NCBI RefSeq assembly: GCF_037414475.1
Contig: NZ_CP147913.1
Location: 2,790,001 to 2,854,000 of the forward strand
Origin: Myxococcus stipitatus
Lineage (GTDB): Bacteria; Myxococcota; Myxococcia; Myxococcales; Myxococcaceae
Direction of reading: 5' to 3'
Length of the DNA stretch: 64,000 nt
Part shown: positions 17,885-25,831 of the stretch, in pieces
Position numbering within the stretch: position 1 is the first letter of the stretch
Layout of the letters: each line of letters opens with the position of its first letter
Notes under the pieces: model-generated
Database searches by the model: none
Told to the model about the DNA's origin: nothing
What the model saw: only the letters and a program-made list of their open reading frames with translations
Position numbers and translations under genes: made by a program

Positions 17885-18727
17885 ATGAAGAAGGTCGACC
17901 TCGTCTATACGCGGCTGCGCACCGAGGAGCGCATGCTCACGGACGCGCTGCGTGCACGCGGCTGCACCGTGGAGACCCACGCGGACTCGGACCTGGCGCT
18001 CTCACTGAACCGGGAGCGATGGAAGGACGGCGGCACGGTGGTGATGCGCGCCATGTCCTTCACCCGCGCGCGCTACCTCTCCGCCATCCTGGAGGTGAAG
18101 GGCTCGCGCGTGCTCAACACCGCGCGCTCCATCGCGACGTGCGGGGACAAGGCGCTCACCACGCTGGCGCTCGCGGAGCATGACATCCCCATGCCCTGGG
18201 CCTTCCTCGGCTTCGAGCAGGACGCCTGCGTCGCGGAGATGGAGCGGCGCGGCTATCCCTGTGTAACGAAGCCCGTGCTCGGCTCGTGGGGACGCATGGT
18301 GGCGCGCGTGGACGGCACCCACGCGGCCGAGGGGATGATGTCCATGCGCTTCGAGATGGGCGGAGCGCAGGACCATGTCGCGCTCGTGCAGCAGTACATC
18401 GACAAGCCCGGCTACGACCTGCGCGTCTACGTCATCGGCGAGGCCGTGGGCGGCATGCGCCGGCGCTCCGAGCACTGGGTGACGAACACGGCCCGAGGCG
18501 CCGTCCCGGAGCGCTACGAAGTGCCCGCCTCCCATGCCCGGCTCGCCGAACGCGCGGCTCGCGCCGTGGGCGGAGAGATGGTCGCCGTGGACCTCTTGGA
18601 GACCCGCGGGGGCGAGGTGATGGTGAATGAAATCAACCACTGCGTGGAGTTCGCGCGGAGCATCGAGTTCACCGGCCTTCCTCTCCCGGAGCTGATGGCG
18701 GACTACATCCTGAGGGCCACGCGATGA
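17885..18727 (+). CDS. LysX/ArgX-like ATP-grasp ligase (amino-group carrier protein ligase)
   Basis: A 280-residue ATP-grasp enzyme of the normal LysX length. Family features include an N-terminal ligand domain, the segment VLNTARSIATCGDKALT, the ATP-grasp VTKPVLGSWGRMVARV, and the C-terminal NEINHCVEF, which corresponds to the metal-binding NHTVEF-type motif. LysX-family enzymes join the alpha-amino group of glutamate or aminoadipate to the C-terminal Glu side chain of a LysW-type carrier. The ATG at 17885 has AGGGA 8 nt upstream; the frame is open further upstream, but that part overlaps the transketolase gene. The stop overlaps the next start (ATGA). No LysW-type carrier gene was found in the window, so its partner must be encoded elsewhere. 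Confidence 0.9.
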   Translation: MKKVDLVYTRLRTEERMLTDALRARGCTVETHADSDLALSLNRERWKDGGTVVMRAMSFTRARYLSAILEVKGSRVLNTARSIATCGDKALTTLALAEHDIPMPWAFLGFEQDACVAEMERRGYPCVTKPVLGSWGRMVARVDGTHAAEGMMSMRFEMGGAQDHVALVQQYIDKPGYDLRVYVIGEAVGGMRRRSEHWVTNTARGAVPERYEVPASHARLAERAARAVGGEMVAVDLLETRGGEVMVNEINHCVEFARSIEFTGLPLPELMADYILRATR

Positions 18728-19764
18728 CCCGTGTCGCGGTGCTCGGCGCGGGAGGCTACGCCGGGGGCGAGGTGCTCCGCCTGCTGCTCTCCCACCCCTC
18801 GGTGGAGCTGGTGCAGGCCACGTCCGAGCAACACGCGGGCAAGCGGCTCGACTTTCCTCATCCGCACCTGCGCGGACAGAGCACCTTGCGCTTCGCGCCC
18901 CATGACGCGCTGGAGCCGTGCGACGTGCTGTTCGCCTGCATGCCCTCGGGAGAGCTGATTCGCCGATGGCCTCAGGTCAGCGCTCGCGCGGGGCGCATCA
19001 TCGACCTGAGCGCGGACTTCCGGCTCGGGCCCGCTGAACATGCTCGCTGGTATCCGCGCGCGCCTCGCTCCGTGGAGTTCCCTCCGTTCGTCTATGGGCT
19101 GCCGGAGTGGACTCGCGACAAGCTCCAGGGGGCTCGGTTCGTCGCGGTGCCGGGGTGCATGGCCCACGCCTCGCTCCTCGCGCTGCTTCCGCTCGTCCGC
19201 GCGGGACTGGTCCGGCCGGAAGTAGTCATCGACGCGAAGACGGGCTCCTCCGGCGGAGGCGCCACGCCGGACAGGTCCTCGCATCACCCCGAGCGAGCCT
19301 CCGCCCTGCGCTGCTACCGGCCCGTGGGACATCGGCATACGGGCGAAATCGAGTCCGCCACCGAGCACCTCGCGGGCATGCGGCCCGTCGTCCACTTCAG
19401 CGCGACGGCCGTGCCCAGCGTGCGCGGGGTGCTGGCGACGGTGCATGCCTTCGCCGCCCGTCCCCTGACGGATGCCGCCGAGCCGCTGCGCGCGCTCGCC
19501 TCCACCTATCGGGAGCATCCGTTCGTCCACATCCTGCGCGCAAACGCGAGCGCGTCTCCGTTCCCCGAGCCCGCGCCGCTGGCGGGCACCAACCACTGCG
19601 AGCTGGCGGTGGACGTGGACCCGGAGCGCGGGCGCATCGTGGTGAACGCCGCGTTGGACAACCTGGTGAAGGGCGCCGCGGGAACGGCCGTCCATGCGCT
19701 CAACCTGATGCTGGGCAGACCCGAAACGGAGGGCCTCGGTTTCCGCGGCCTCCACCCCCTCTGA
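18724..19764 (+). CDS. LysY/ArgC-like carrier-bound acyl-phosphate reductase
   Basis: A 346-residue NADPH-dependent reductase of the N-acetyl-gamma-glutamyl-phosphate reductase family. It shows the Rossmann motif VAVLGAGGYAGGEVLRLL at the N terminus, the catalytic cysteine in VPGCMAH (Cys145), KTGSSGGG, and the HRHTGEIE histidine region. In LysW systems this enzyme reduces the phosphorylated side chain made by the LysZ kinase to an aldehyde. In this operon that aldehyde would be the acceptor for the transketolase-derived two-carbon unit. Primary arginine biosynthesis is a weaker alternative, because the neighbours are LysX/LysZ/LysK types plus transketolase and sulfotransferase. Confidence 0.9.
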   Translation: MTRVAVLGAGGYAGGEVLRLLLSHPSVELVQATSEQHAGKRLDFPHPHLRGQSTLRFAPHDALEPCDVLFACMPSGELIRRWPQVSARAGRIIDLSADFRLGPAEHARWYPRAPRSVEFPPFVYGLPEWTRDKLQGARFVAVPGCMAHASLLALLPLVRAGLVRPEVVIDAKTGSSGGGATPDRSSHHPERASALRCYRPVGHRHTGEIESATEHLAGMRPVVHFSATAVPSVRGVLATVHAFAARPLTDAAEPLRALASTYREHPFVHILRANASASPFPEPAPLAGTNHCELAVDVDPERGRIVVNAALDNLVKGAAGTAVHALNLMLGRPETEGLGFRGLHPL

Positions 19765-19833
19765 CGCGCATCGCGCGAAAGGCTCCCTCATGCGACTCAC
19801 CTTCCCCGGTGTCCGAGAGCAAGCCCTCCGCCC

Positions 19834-20832
19834 ATGAGCACGCTCACCGTCCTCTACATCACCGGGTGGTGCCGCAGCGGGAGCACCATCATCGGCAACG
19901 TGCTCAACGAGGTGGAGGGCTGCTTCCACACCGGCGAGCTGAGCTTCCTGTGGAAGAACGCCTACGGGAACGGCTCCAATACGTTGTGCGGCTGCGGCAC
20001 CCATCTGGTGCAGTGCCCCCTGTGGTCCAAGGTGCTGGAGCAGGACCTGGCCCCGGGTGAGTCCCCCCAGGCCCATGCCGCTCGGGTGGTGCGGCGGCAG
20101 CGGTCGACCGTGCGCACCCGGCACACGTGGCGCGTGCTCCGCCAGGAGAACCCGTCGTCGGAGCTGTACGAGCATGCGCGGCTGCTCGCGCGGACCTACC
20201 GCACCATCGCGGACGCCACCGGCAGCCACATCATCGTCGACAGCGGCAAGTTCCCCTCGGAGGCGGCGCTGCTTCCGCACGTGGGGGGCATCAATCCGTA
20301 CTACCTGCACCTGGTGCGGGACCCTCGCGCCGTCGCGCACTCGTGGACGAAGACGAAGCAGTATGTCGTCCCCATGTCCGCCGCGCTCAGCACGGCGTAC
20401 TGGTTCGGCTTCAACGTGGCCTCGGAGCTCGTCACCCGCCGCCATCCGGAGCGCTCGCTGTTCCTGCGCTACGAGGACTTCATCGCCTCTCCGGCGGCCA
20501 CCGTGGACTCGCTGCTGGAGCTCATCCAGGTGGAGCGCTCGGCGAACCCGGTGAAGGGCCGCACGGTGGAGCTGGGCCGCAATCACACCGTCACGGGGAA
20601 TCCGGACCGGTTCCTCAGTGGCACCACGCTGCTGCGGCCCGGTGACGATGCGTGGCGCAAGGAGCTGGTGCCTCGGGTGAAGGCCTTGGTGTCCGCGCTC
20701 GCGTGGCCGCTGACGGGGCGCTACCACTATCGCGGTCCTCCGCCGCCCGCCCCCGTCGTCGCGGGGCCGGAGCCCGTCGTGAACGCTGGAGACTCCAGGA
20801 GGGAGACACTTGGAACTGGGACTCGCCAATAA
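19834..20832 (+). CDS. PAPS-dependent sulfotransferase
   Basis: A 332-residue protein with the 5'-phosphosulfate-binding loop WCRSGSTIIGNVL near residue 12 and the 3'-phosphate-binding segment LVRDPRAVAHSW near residue 160. The CGCG-x(n)-CPLW cysteine cluster typical of bacterial sulfotransferases lies near residue 55. It should transfer sulfate from PAPS to a hydroxyl or amine. In the vazabitide/azinomycin-type pathway an O-sulfate is the leaving group for aziridine closure, so a sulfotransferase inside an AmCP operon is highly suggestive (inference). The gene follows LysY after 69 nt and its end overlaps the SDR start by 23 nt. The ATG at 19834 lacks a strong ribosome site. Confidence 0.9.
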   Translation: MSTLTVLYITGWCRSGSTIIGNVLNEVEGCFHTGELSFLWKNAYGNGSNTLCGCGTHLVQCPLWSKVLEQDLAPGESPQAHAARVVRRQRSTVRTRHTWRVLRQENPSSELYEHARLLARTYRTIADATGSHIIVDSGKFPSEAALLPHVGGINPYYLHLVRDPRAVAHSWTKTKQYVVPMSAALSTAYWFGFNVASELVTRRHPERSLFLRYEDFIASPAATVDSLLELIQVERSANPVKGRTVELGRNHTVTGNPDRFLSGTTLLRPGDDAWRKELVPRVKALVSALAWPLTGRYHYRGPPPPAPVVAGPEPVVNAGDSRRETLGTGTRQ

Positions 20833-21589
20833 GGTCGCGCTCATCGCGGGGGGCTCCAGCGGACTGGGGCTCGCCGTGGCCGAGGAGCTGGTCAAGGAAG
20901 GCGCTCACGTCGCGATTGCCGCCCGCGACGCGGACCGGCTCTCGCGTGCGGAACAACACCTGCGCTCCCTTTCTCGTGGAGGCAAGGTGCTGACGTCTCG
21001 CGTGGACCTGCGAGAGCACAGCGCCTCGCGGGCGTGGGTGGAGGAAGTCGCGGGCAAACTCGGAGGGCCGCATATCGTCGTCACGAACAGCGCGGGGCCG
21101 CCGCCCGGGCCCGCATCCAAGTTCGACATCATGGCGTACCAGGAGGCCGTCGATACGGTGATGCTCCCGGCCATCAACCTGGCGCTCTCATCGCTGCCGT
21201 ACATGAAGGCCGGGCAGTGGGGACGGCTGTTGTTCATCACCTCGGAGACGGTGGTGCGGCCTGTCGCTCGCTTCGCCCTGTCGGGCACGGCGCGGCTGGG
21301 CATCGTCGGCTTCGCGTCCGCGCTGGTGCAGGAGTTGGGCGACTGCGGCGTCACCGTCAACGTGCTCGCCCCGGGATACACGCGCACGCCTCCCGTGGAG
21401 CGGACGGCGGGGGCGAACAGTGGCGACGTGGAGGCGGGGTTGCGGGCCATGGCCGCGCACATCCCGATGCGCAGAGTGGGGCGTCCGGAGGAGTTCGCCG
21501 CGGCGGCTGCGTTCCTCGCCAGTGAGAGGGCGTCGTTCATCACGGGCACGGTGCAGTTGGTGGATGGCGGCGCGAGCGTGGTCGGATGA
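20810..21589 (+). CDS. Atypical short-chain dehydrogenase/reductase
   Basis: A 259-residue SDR with the NAD(P)-binding AGGSSGLG motif near residue 15 and the usual C-terminal FITGTVQLVDGG. The TTG start at 20810 is supported by AGGAGG 7 nt upstream and by the standard SDR N terminus it produces, although it lies inside the sulfotransferase gene. The canonical catalytic YxxxK is not present: the aligned stretch reads RFALSGTARLGIVGF, where Tyr and Lys are replaced. A subgroup of FabG-like SDRs has a similar substitution (LSNxVRAG), so the protein may use another mechanism or reaction. The stop overlaps the LysZ start by 4 nt. Its step is unknown; oxidation or reduction of the hydroxyketone intermediate is possible. 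Confidence 0.9.
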   Translation: MELGLANKVALIAGGSSGLGLAVAEELVKEGAHVAIAARDADRLSRAEQHLRSLSRGGKVLTSRVDLREHSASRAWVEEVAGKLGGPHIVVTNSAGPPPGPASKFDIMAYQEAVDTVMLPAINLALSSLPYMKAGQWGRLLFITSETVVRPVARFALSGTARLGIVGFASALVQELGDCGVTVNVLAPGYTRTPPVERTAGANSGDVEAGLRAMAAHIPMRRVGRPEEFAAAAAFLASERASFITGTVQLVDGGASVVG

Positions 21590-22452
21590 GCACGTCGCGG
21601 CAGGGCAGCGAAGGCACCGCGCCGCTGGTGGTGAAGATTGGCGGCGCGGCAGGTGTGGACCTGGACAATGTCTGCGCCGACGTGGCCGAGCTGCGCCGAC
21701 GTGGCGAACACGTGGTGGTGGTGAATGGAGGCTCGGAGGCGGGGGATGCGCTGCTGGCCTCGCTGGGCATGGAACGTCCCGAGGCGCTGACGGCGTCCGG
21801 CAACGTGGTGCGGCTCACGAATGAGGCCACGTTGCGGGTGCTGACCATGGCGTGGGTGGGGGATGTGAACAAGCGCGCGGTGCTGGCGCTGCTGGCTCGA
21901 GGTGTCAATGCGCTGGGGCTCTGCGGCGCGGATGGGCGGGTGCTCGTGGCCCGGCGCAGGCCCCCGTTGAAGGTCCAGGAAGGGGCGCGCACCCGCATCG
22001 ACCGGGGCCACCTCGCGGGTGAAATCACGGAGGTGAATACGCGGCTGCTGCGCGTGCTGATGGAGGCGGGACAGACTCCGGTCATCTGCCCTCCAGCGGT
22101 GACGGAGGATGGGGTGTTGGTGAACGTGGATGCGGACCAGGTCGCCGCGGCCATCGCCTCCGCGCTGGGGGCTCGCGCGCTGGTGATGCTCTCCAACGTC
22201 GCGGGGCTGCTGGAGGACCCGGCCGACCCGGCCACGCTCATCCGCTCCAGCGATGACGTCGAGCGGGTCATGGGCTTCGCGAAAGGGCGCATGCGTTACA
22301 AGTTGGAGGCCGCGCGCAGGGCGCTCGTGGGTGGAGTGCCTGCTGCCTATGTCACGGCGTCGAGCACCGCCCGCCCCGTGCTGTCCGCGCTCGCGAACGA
22401 GGCCGGTACACACCTGACGGCACCTCGGAGGGTGGCCCATGCGGGCGCGTGA
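21586..22452 (+). CDS. LysZ/ArgB-like amino-acid kinase acting on a carrier-bound substrate
   Basis: A 288-residue amino-acid kinase with VVKIGGAAG at the N terminus, the VVVVNGGSEAGD phosphate loop, the TASGNVVRLTNEATL segment and NVDADQVAAAIASAL toward the C terminus. These features are typical of LysZ and acetylglutamate kinases. The expected reaction is ATP-dependent phosphorylation of the side-chain carboxylate of glutamate (or aminoadipate) bound to an AmCP, giving the substrate of the LysY-like reductase. It overlaps the SDR by 4 nt and LysK by 14 nt. It is separated from LysX and LysY by the sulfotransferase and SDR genes, as expected of an operon dedicated to one specialised product. 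Confidence 0.9.
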   Translation: MSTSRQGSEGTAPLVVKIGGAAGVDLDNVCADVAELRRRGEHVVVVNGGSEAGDALLASLGMERPEALTASGNVVRLTNEATLRVLTMAWVGDVNKRAVLALLARGVNALGLCGADGRVLVARRRPPLKVQEGARTRIDRGHLAGEITEVNTRLLRVLMEAGQTPVICPPAVTEDGVLVNVDADQVAAAIASALGARALVMLSNVAGLLEDPADPATLIRSSDDVERVMGFAKGRMRYKLEAARRALVGGVPAAYVTASSTARPVLSALANEAGTHLTAPRRVAHAGA

Positions 22453-23512
22453 GCAGAGCGCGGAGCTCTTGCGGTGGATGCTGGAGCACTACAGCCCCAG
22501 TCATCACGAGGCGGCCTTCTCGCGTGCATTGGCGCAGCGACTGGAGCAACGCGGCTGGCGCGCGCACGTCGACGAAATAGGCAACACCGTGGCCAGCCTC
22601 GGTGACGGTGACACGTGCGTCGCGATGCTCGGCCACATCGACACGGTCCCTGGCGAAATACCCGTGCGAATGGAAGGCACTCGCCTGTTCGGGCGTGGCG
22701 CCGTCGACGCGAAGGGCGCACTCGCGGCGTTCATTGAAGCCGTGGAGCTGCTCGAGGACTCGGAGCGCGCCGGGAAGCGCTTCCTGCTCCTGGGTTGCGT
22801 CGAGGAGGAGGTCGCCATCACACGCGGTGCGTTCCATGCGCGCGAGCACCACCACCCCGACTTCGTCATCAATGGCGAGCCCAGCGGCGCGCACGCCATC
22901 ACCGTCGGCTACAAGGGGCTGGTCCGCCTGGAGCTCGAGTACCGCGCCGCCCGTCGCCACACCGCCAGCCGTGGCTATCGCGCCCCCGCCGAGCATCTCG
23001 TCGACTCCTGGAACGCCCTGCGCCGCCGCTGCGATGAACGCAACACGGGCGCCTCCCTCTTCGAGCAGGACATCCCTGCCCTGCTCTCCTTCCACACGGG
23101 CACTGATGAAGACACCGAGTGGGCCACCGCCCAGCTCAACGTCCGCACCGGCCCCACCACCGACGTGGACACACTGGTCGCCTGCCTCGCCAGCGTCCCC
23201 GACGTCTCGGTGAAGACCGTGTCAGCCAAGCAAGCCGTCTCCACCGACGGCAACGACCTGCTCACCCGAGCCTTCAAGCAATCCATCCGCGAGCGAGGCG
23301 CACGCCCCACCCTTCGTGTGAAGGCCGGCACCTCCGACTGGAACACCGTCGCCAGCGCCTGGCCCGTGCCCACCGTCGCCTACGGCCCCGGCGATTCCTC
23401 CCTGGACCACACGCCCCACGAACACATCGAACTGCCGGAGTACGAAGAAGGCGTCACCGTGCTGGCCCGCGTGCTCGCCCTGCTCCCCACGTCATCGAAC
23501 CGCGCGCGCTGA
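22439..23512 (+). CDS. LysK-like M20 metallopeptidase releasing the product from the carrier
   Basis: A 357-residue M20-family zinc hydrolase. Metal-site motifs are GHIDTVPG, GRGAVDAKGALAAF, CVEEEVA, NGEPSG and the C-terminal HTPHEHIEL. LysK homologues cleave the gamma-glutamyl linkage between LysW and the finished amino acid. Here it would release the modified amino acid for NRPS loading. The ATG is preceded by GGAGGG. It is the last gene of the operon: 17 nt downstream lies the end of the convergent MFS gene, with no obvious hairpin in between. Confidence 0.9.
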   Translation: MRAREQSAELLRWMLEHYSPSHHEAAFSRALAQRLEQRGWRAHVDEIGNTVASLGDGDTCVAMLGHIDTVPGEIPVRMEGTRLFGRGAVDAKGALAAFIEAVELLEDSERAGKRFLLLGCVEEEVAITRGAFHAREHHHPDFVINGEPSGAHAITVGYKGLVRLELEYRAARRHTASRGYRAPAEHLVDSWNALRRRCDERNTGASLFEQDIPALLSFHTGTDEDTEWATAQLNVRTGPTTDVDTLVACLASVPDVSVKTVSAKQAVSTDGNDLLTRAFKQSIRERGARPTLRVKAGTSDWNTVASAWPVPTVAYGPGDSSLDHTPHEHIELPEYEEGVTVLARVLALLPTSSNRAR

Positions 23513-23529
23513 ACAACACCCCACGACGC

Positions 23530-24774
23530 TTACGTGCTCGCGACCTCGACGCTCCGAGCCCGCCGCAGCCGAACCACCAACACCACGCCCAGGAACACCA
23601 TCGCGGCACCCGCCGTCGTGGGCCGCACGCCCACCCGGTCCGCGAGCGCTCCCTGGGCCCAGACGCCGAACGAATACCCCACGTTGATCAACAACATCGC
23701 GAGGCTGCTCACCCGCCCCTGAAGCTCCCGAGGCGTGCGCTCCTGGCAGCGTGTGTTCAACCCGGCGATCAACACCAGATAGAACGCCCCCACCACGAAC
23801 ATCGTCCCCATCGCCACCGGCAAGGTGGGTGACAGCCAGTACACCGCCGTCACCGGCCCTATCACCAGCATGGCCGTGTCCAACACCCGCTCCCGCCCCC
23901 AGCGCGCCGACAGCGGCCCCACCATCCCCGAGGCAAGGAGCGCTCCCAGCCCCTGCATGGAGATGAGCATCGACGCCGCGGACGCCCCCGCCCCCAACAC
24001 CTGGAGCGCGAACACCGGCACCAGCGCGATGAAGGGTGAGATGAAGACGGCGACCAGGAACAACCCCAGCATCGCCCCCCAAATCACCGCGTCCCCCCGC
24101 GCCATCCGCACTCCCGCGGAGAGCTGACTCCAGAAGCCCTCCTGCGCGGCGGGCCTGGCGGCATGGGGCTCGGCCTTCACCTGGGCCACCGCCAGCAACA
24201 CCGCCCCGAAGGACAACGCGTTGGCCAAGAGCACCCAGGCCACGCCGCCCATGGCCAATCCCCACGCCGCCACCACCGGCCCCAGGATGCGCCCCAGGTT
24301 GAACTGCGCCGACGTGAGCGTCAGCGCGCTGTGCAGGTCCTCCTTCGGCACCAGCCCCGCGAGCAACGCGGTGAAGCCCGGCCCGGAGACCACGTGCACA
24401 CAGCCATTGAGGAAGGAGATGACCGCCACCGCCTCCACGGTGAGCTTGCCGTTGAAGGCGAGCGCCGCCAGCACTCCCGCCAGCAGCGCCTGCGCCAGCG
24501 CGCACACCGCGATGTACACGCGCCGGTCGAAGCGGTCCGCCAGCGCGCCACCCAATGGCGAGAGGATGAGCGAGGGCAGATACGTGAGCGCCGCCACCCC
24601 TCCCGTCCACTCCGCGCGCCCCGTCATCTCCGTGACGAAGACCCCCAGCGCGAGCACCTCCATCCACGTGCCGACGTTGGAGACGAGCGCCCCCAACCAC
24701 ATGGCGACGAACTCGCGATGTCGGAAGGCGCGGAACGACGAAAGGGACGCGGTGGACGCGGAGGTCACGCTCAC
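23530..24774 (-). CDS. MFS transporter, EntS-like exporter family
   Basis: A 414-residue membrane protein with about twelve hydrophobic segments and the MFS loop motif GGALADRFDRRVYI after the second segment. It resembles the enterobactin-exporter (MFS_3) family. It could export the cluster product or serve self-resistance. Against that, its GTG start at 24774 overlaps the TGA of gpsA (GTGA), so it is translated from the gpsA transcript. It therefore marks the right edge of the cluster without certainty about membership. Confidence 0.88.
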   Translation of the reverse strand: MSVTSASTASLSSFRAFRHREFVAMWLGALVSNVGTWMEVLALGVFVTEMTGRAEWTGGVAALTYLPSLILSPLGGALADRFDRRVYIAVCALAQALLAGVLAALAFNGKLTVEAVAVISFLNGCVHVVSGPGFTALLAGLVPKEDLHSALTLTSAQFNLGRILGPVVAAWGLAMGGVAWVLLANALSFGAVLLAVAQVKAEPHAARPAAQEGFWSQLSAGVRMARGDAVIWGAMLGLFLVAVFISPFIALVPVFALQVLGAGASAASMLISMQGLGALLASGMVGPLSARWGRERVLDTAMLVIGPVTAVYWLSPTLPVAMGTMFVVGAFYLVLIAGLNTRCQERTPRELQGRVSSLAMLLINVGYSFGVWAQGALADRVGVRPTTAGAAMVFLGVVLVVRLRRARSVEVAST

Positions 24775-25772
24775 ACGAGCTCTGATTTGGGCTGACGGGT
24801 CATCAGGTCCACCACCGCCGACTTCGCGTTCTTGCCCTCGTAGGCAATCAGGTACACCTGATGGCAGATGGGCAACTCCACGCCCGTCTTGAGCGACAAG
24901 TCCCGCGCGCTGCGCGCCGTCTTCACACCCTCGGCGACTTCCTTCATCTGCGAGAGGATGTCCTCCAGCTTGCGGCCCTTGCCCAGCTCCATGCCCACGT
25001 GACGGTTGCGGCTGAGCTCACCCGTACACGTCAGCACCAGGTCCCCCATGCCCGACAGGCCCGAGAGCGTCAGGGGATTGGCGCCCTTGCGCACCGCCAG
25101 CCGGGTGATTTCCGCCAGGCCCCGCGTGATGATGGCCGCGCGCGCGTTGTGGCCCATGCCCAGGCCGTCCGCCATGCCCGCGGCGATGGCGATGACGTTC
25201 TTCAGCGCGCCGCCGTACTGCACGCCCACCACGTCCGTGGACGTGTAGCTGCGGAACGTCTCCGTCTGCAGCGCCTTCTGGCAGCGCACCGCCACCTTGT
25301 CCCAGTGCGACGCGATGGTCACCACCGTGGGCATGCGCCGCGCCAGCTCCTTGGCGAAGCTGGGCCCCGACAGCACGGCGATGTACGGGTGGAACTCCTC
25401 CGGCAGGCAGTCCTCCAACAGCTCCGTCATCGTCAGCAGCGTCTCGTTCTCGATGCCCTTGGACACCGTGACGAGGGGCACGTGGCGCGGCAGGAAGTCC
25501 TTGGCGCGCGCCAGCACCTCGCGCGTGGCGTGGCTCGGCGTGGCCAGCACCACCAGCTCCGAGCCCACCAGCGCCTCCTCCAAGTCTCGCGTGGCGCGCA
25601 CCCGGTCGGAGATGGGGATGCCCGGCAGGTACGTGGGGTTCTCATGCCGGGTGTTGATGGAGTCCACCACCGTCGGCTCACGCCCCCAGAGACGGACCTC
25701 CTCGCAGTTCACCGCCAGCACGTTCGCCAGGGCCGTACCGAAAGAGCCGGAGCCGATGACACTGCCACGCAT
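24771..25772 (-). CDS. gpsA: Glycerol-3-phosphate dehydrogenase [NAD(P)+]
   Basis: A 333-residue cytoplasmic enzyme that reduces dihydroxyacetone phosphate to sn-glycerol 3-phosphate for phospholipid synthesis. It shows the N-terminal dinucleotide motif VIGSGSFGTALANVL, VSKGIE, the LSGPSFAKE motif, the catalytic Lys region GGALKNVIAIAAGMADGLG, and GLSGMGDLVLTCTGELSRN. The ATG at 25772 gives the standard N terminus (MRGSVIGSGSFG); the frame is open upstream, but those residues have no family counterpart. It is the probable first housekeeping gene beyond the biosynthetic cluster. Confidence 0.97.
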   Translation of the reverse strand: MRGSVIGSGSFGTALANVLAVNCEEVRLWGREPTVVDSINTRHENPTYLPGIPISDRVRATRDLEEALVGSELVVLATPSHATREVLARAKDFLPRHVPLVTVSKGIENETLLTMTELLEDCLPEEFHPYIAVLSGPSFAKELARRMPTVVTIASHWDKVAVRCQKALQTETFRSYTSTDVVGVQYGGALKNVIAIAAGMADGLGMGHNARAAIITRGLAEITRLAVRKGANPLTLSGLSGMGDLVLTCTGELSRNRHVGMELGKGRKLEDILSQMKEVAEGVKTARSARDLSLKTGVELPICHQVYLIAYEGKNAKSAVVDLMTRQPKSELV

Positions 25773-25831
25773 GAAGACCTCGCTCGGGAGAGATGAAGTG
25801 ATGGGCACCGTCGCGCGGACGGCCCGCGTTT

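Noticed and set aside
18703..20895. 730-codon minus-strand frame opposite the LysY-like and sulfotransferase genes
   Set aside because: The Arg/His-rich composition and the lack of any domain indicate a shadow of two well-supported plus-strand genes.
18724..22452. Primary arginine biosynthesis (argC/argB) as the explanation of the reductase and kinase genes
   Set aside because: They are interleaved with LysX-, LysK-, transketolase- and sulfotransferase-type genes and face an NRPS; the expected argD/argF/argJ neighbours are absent. Kept only as a minor alternative.
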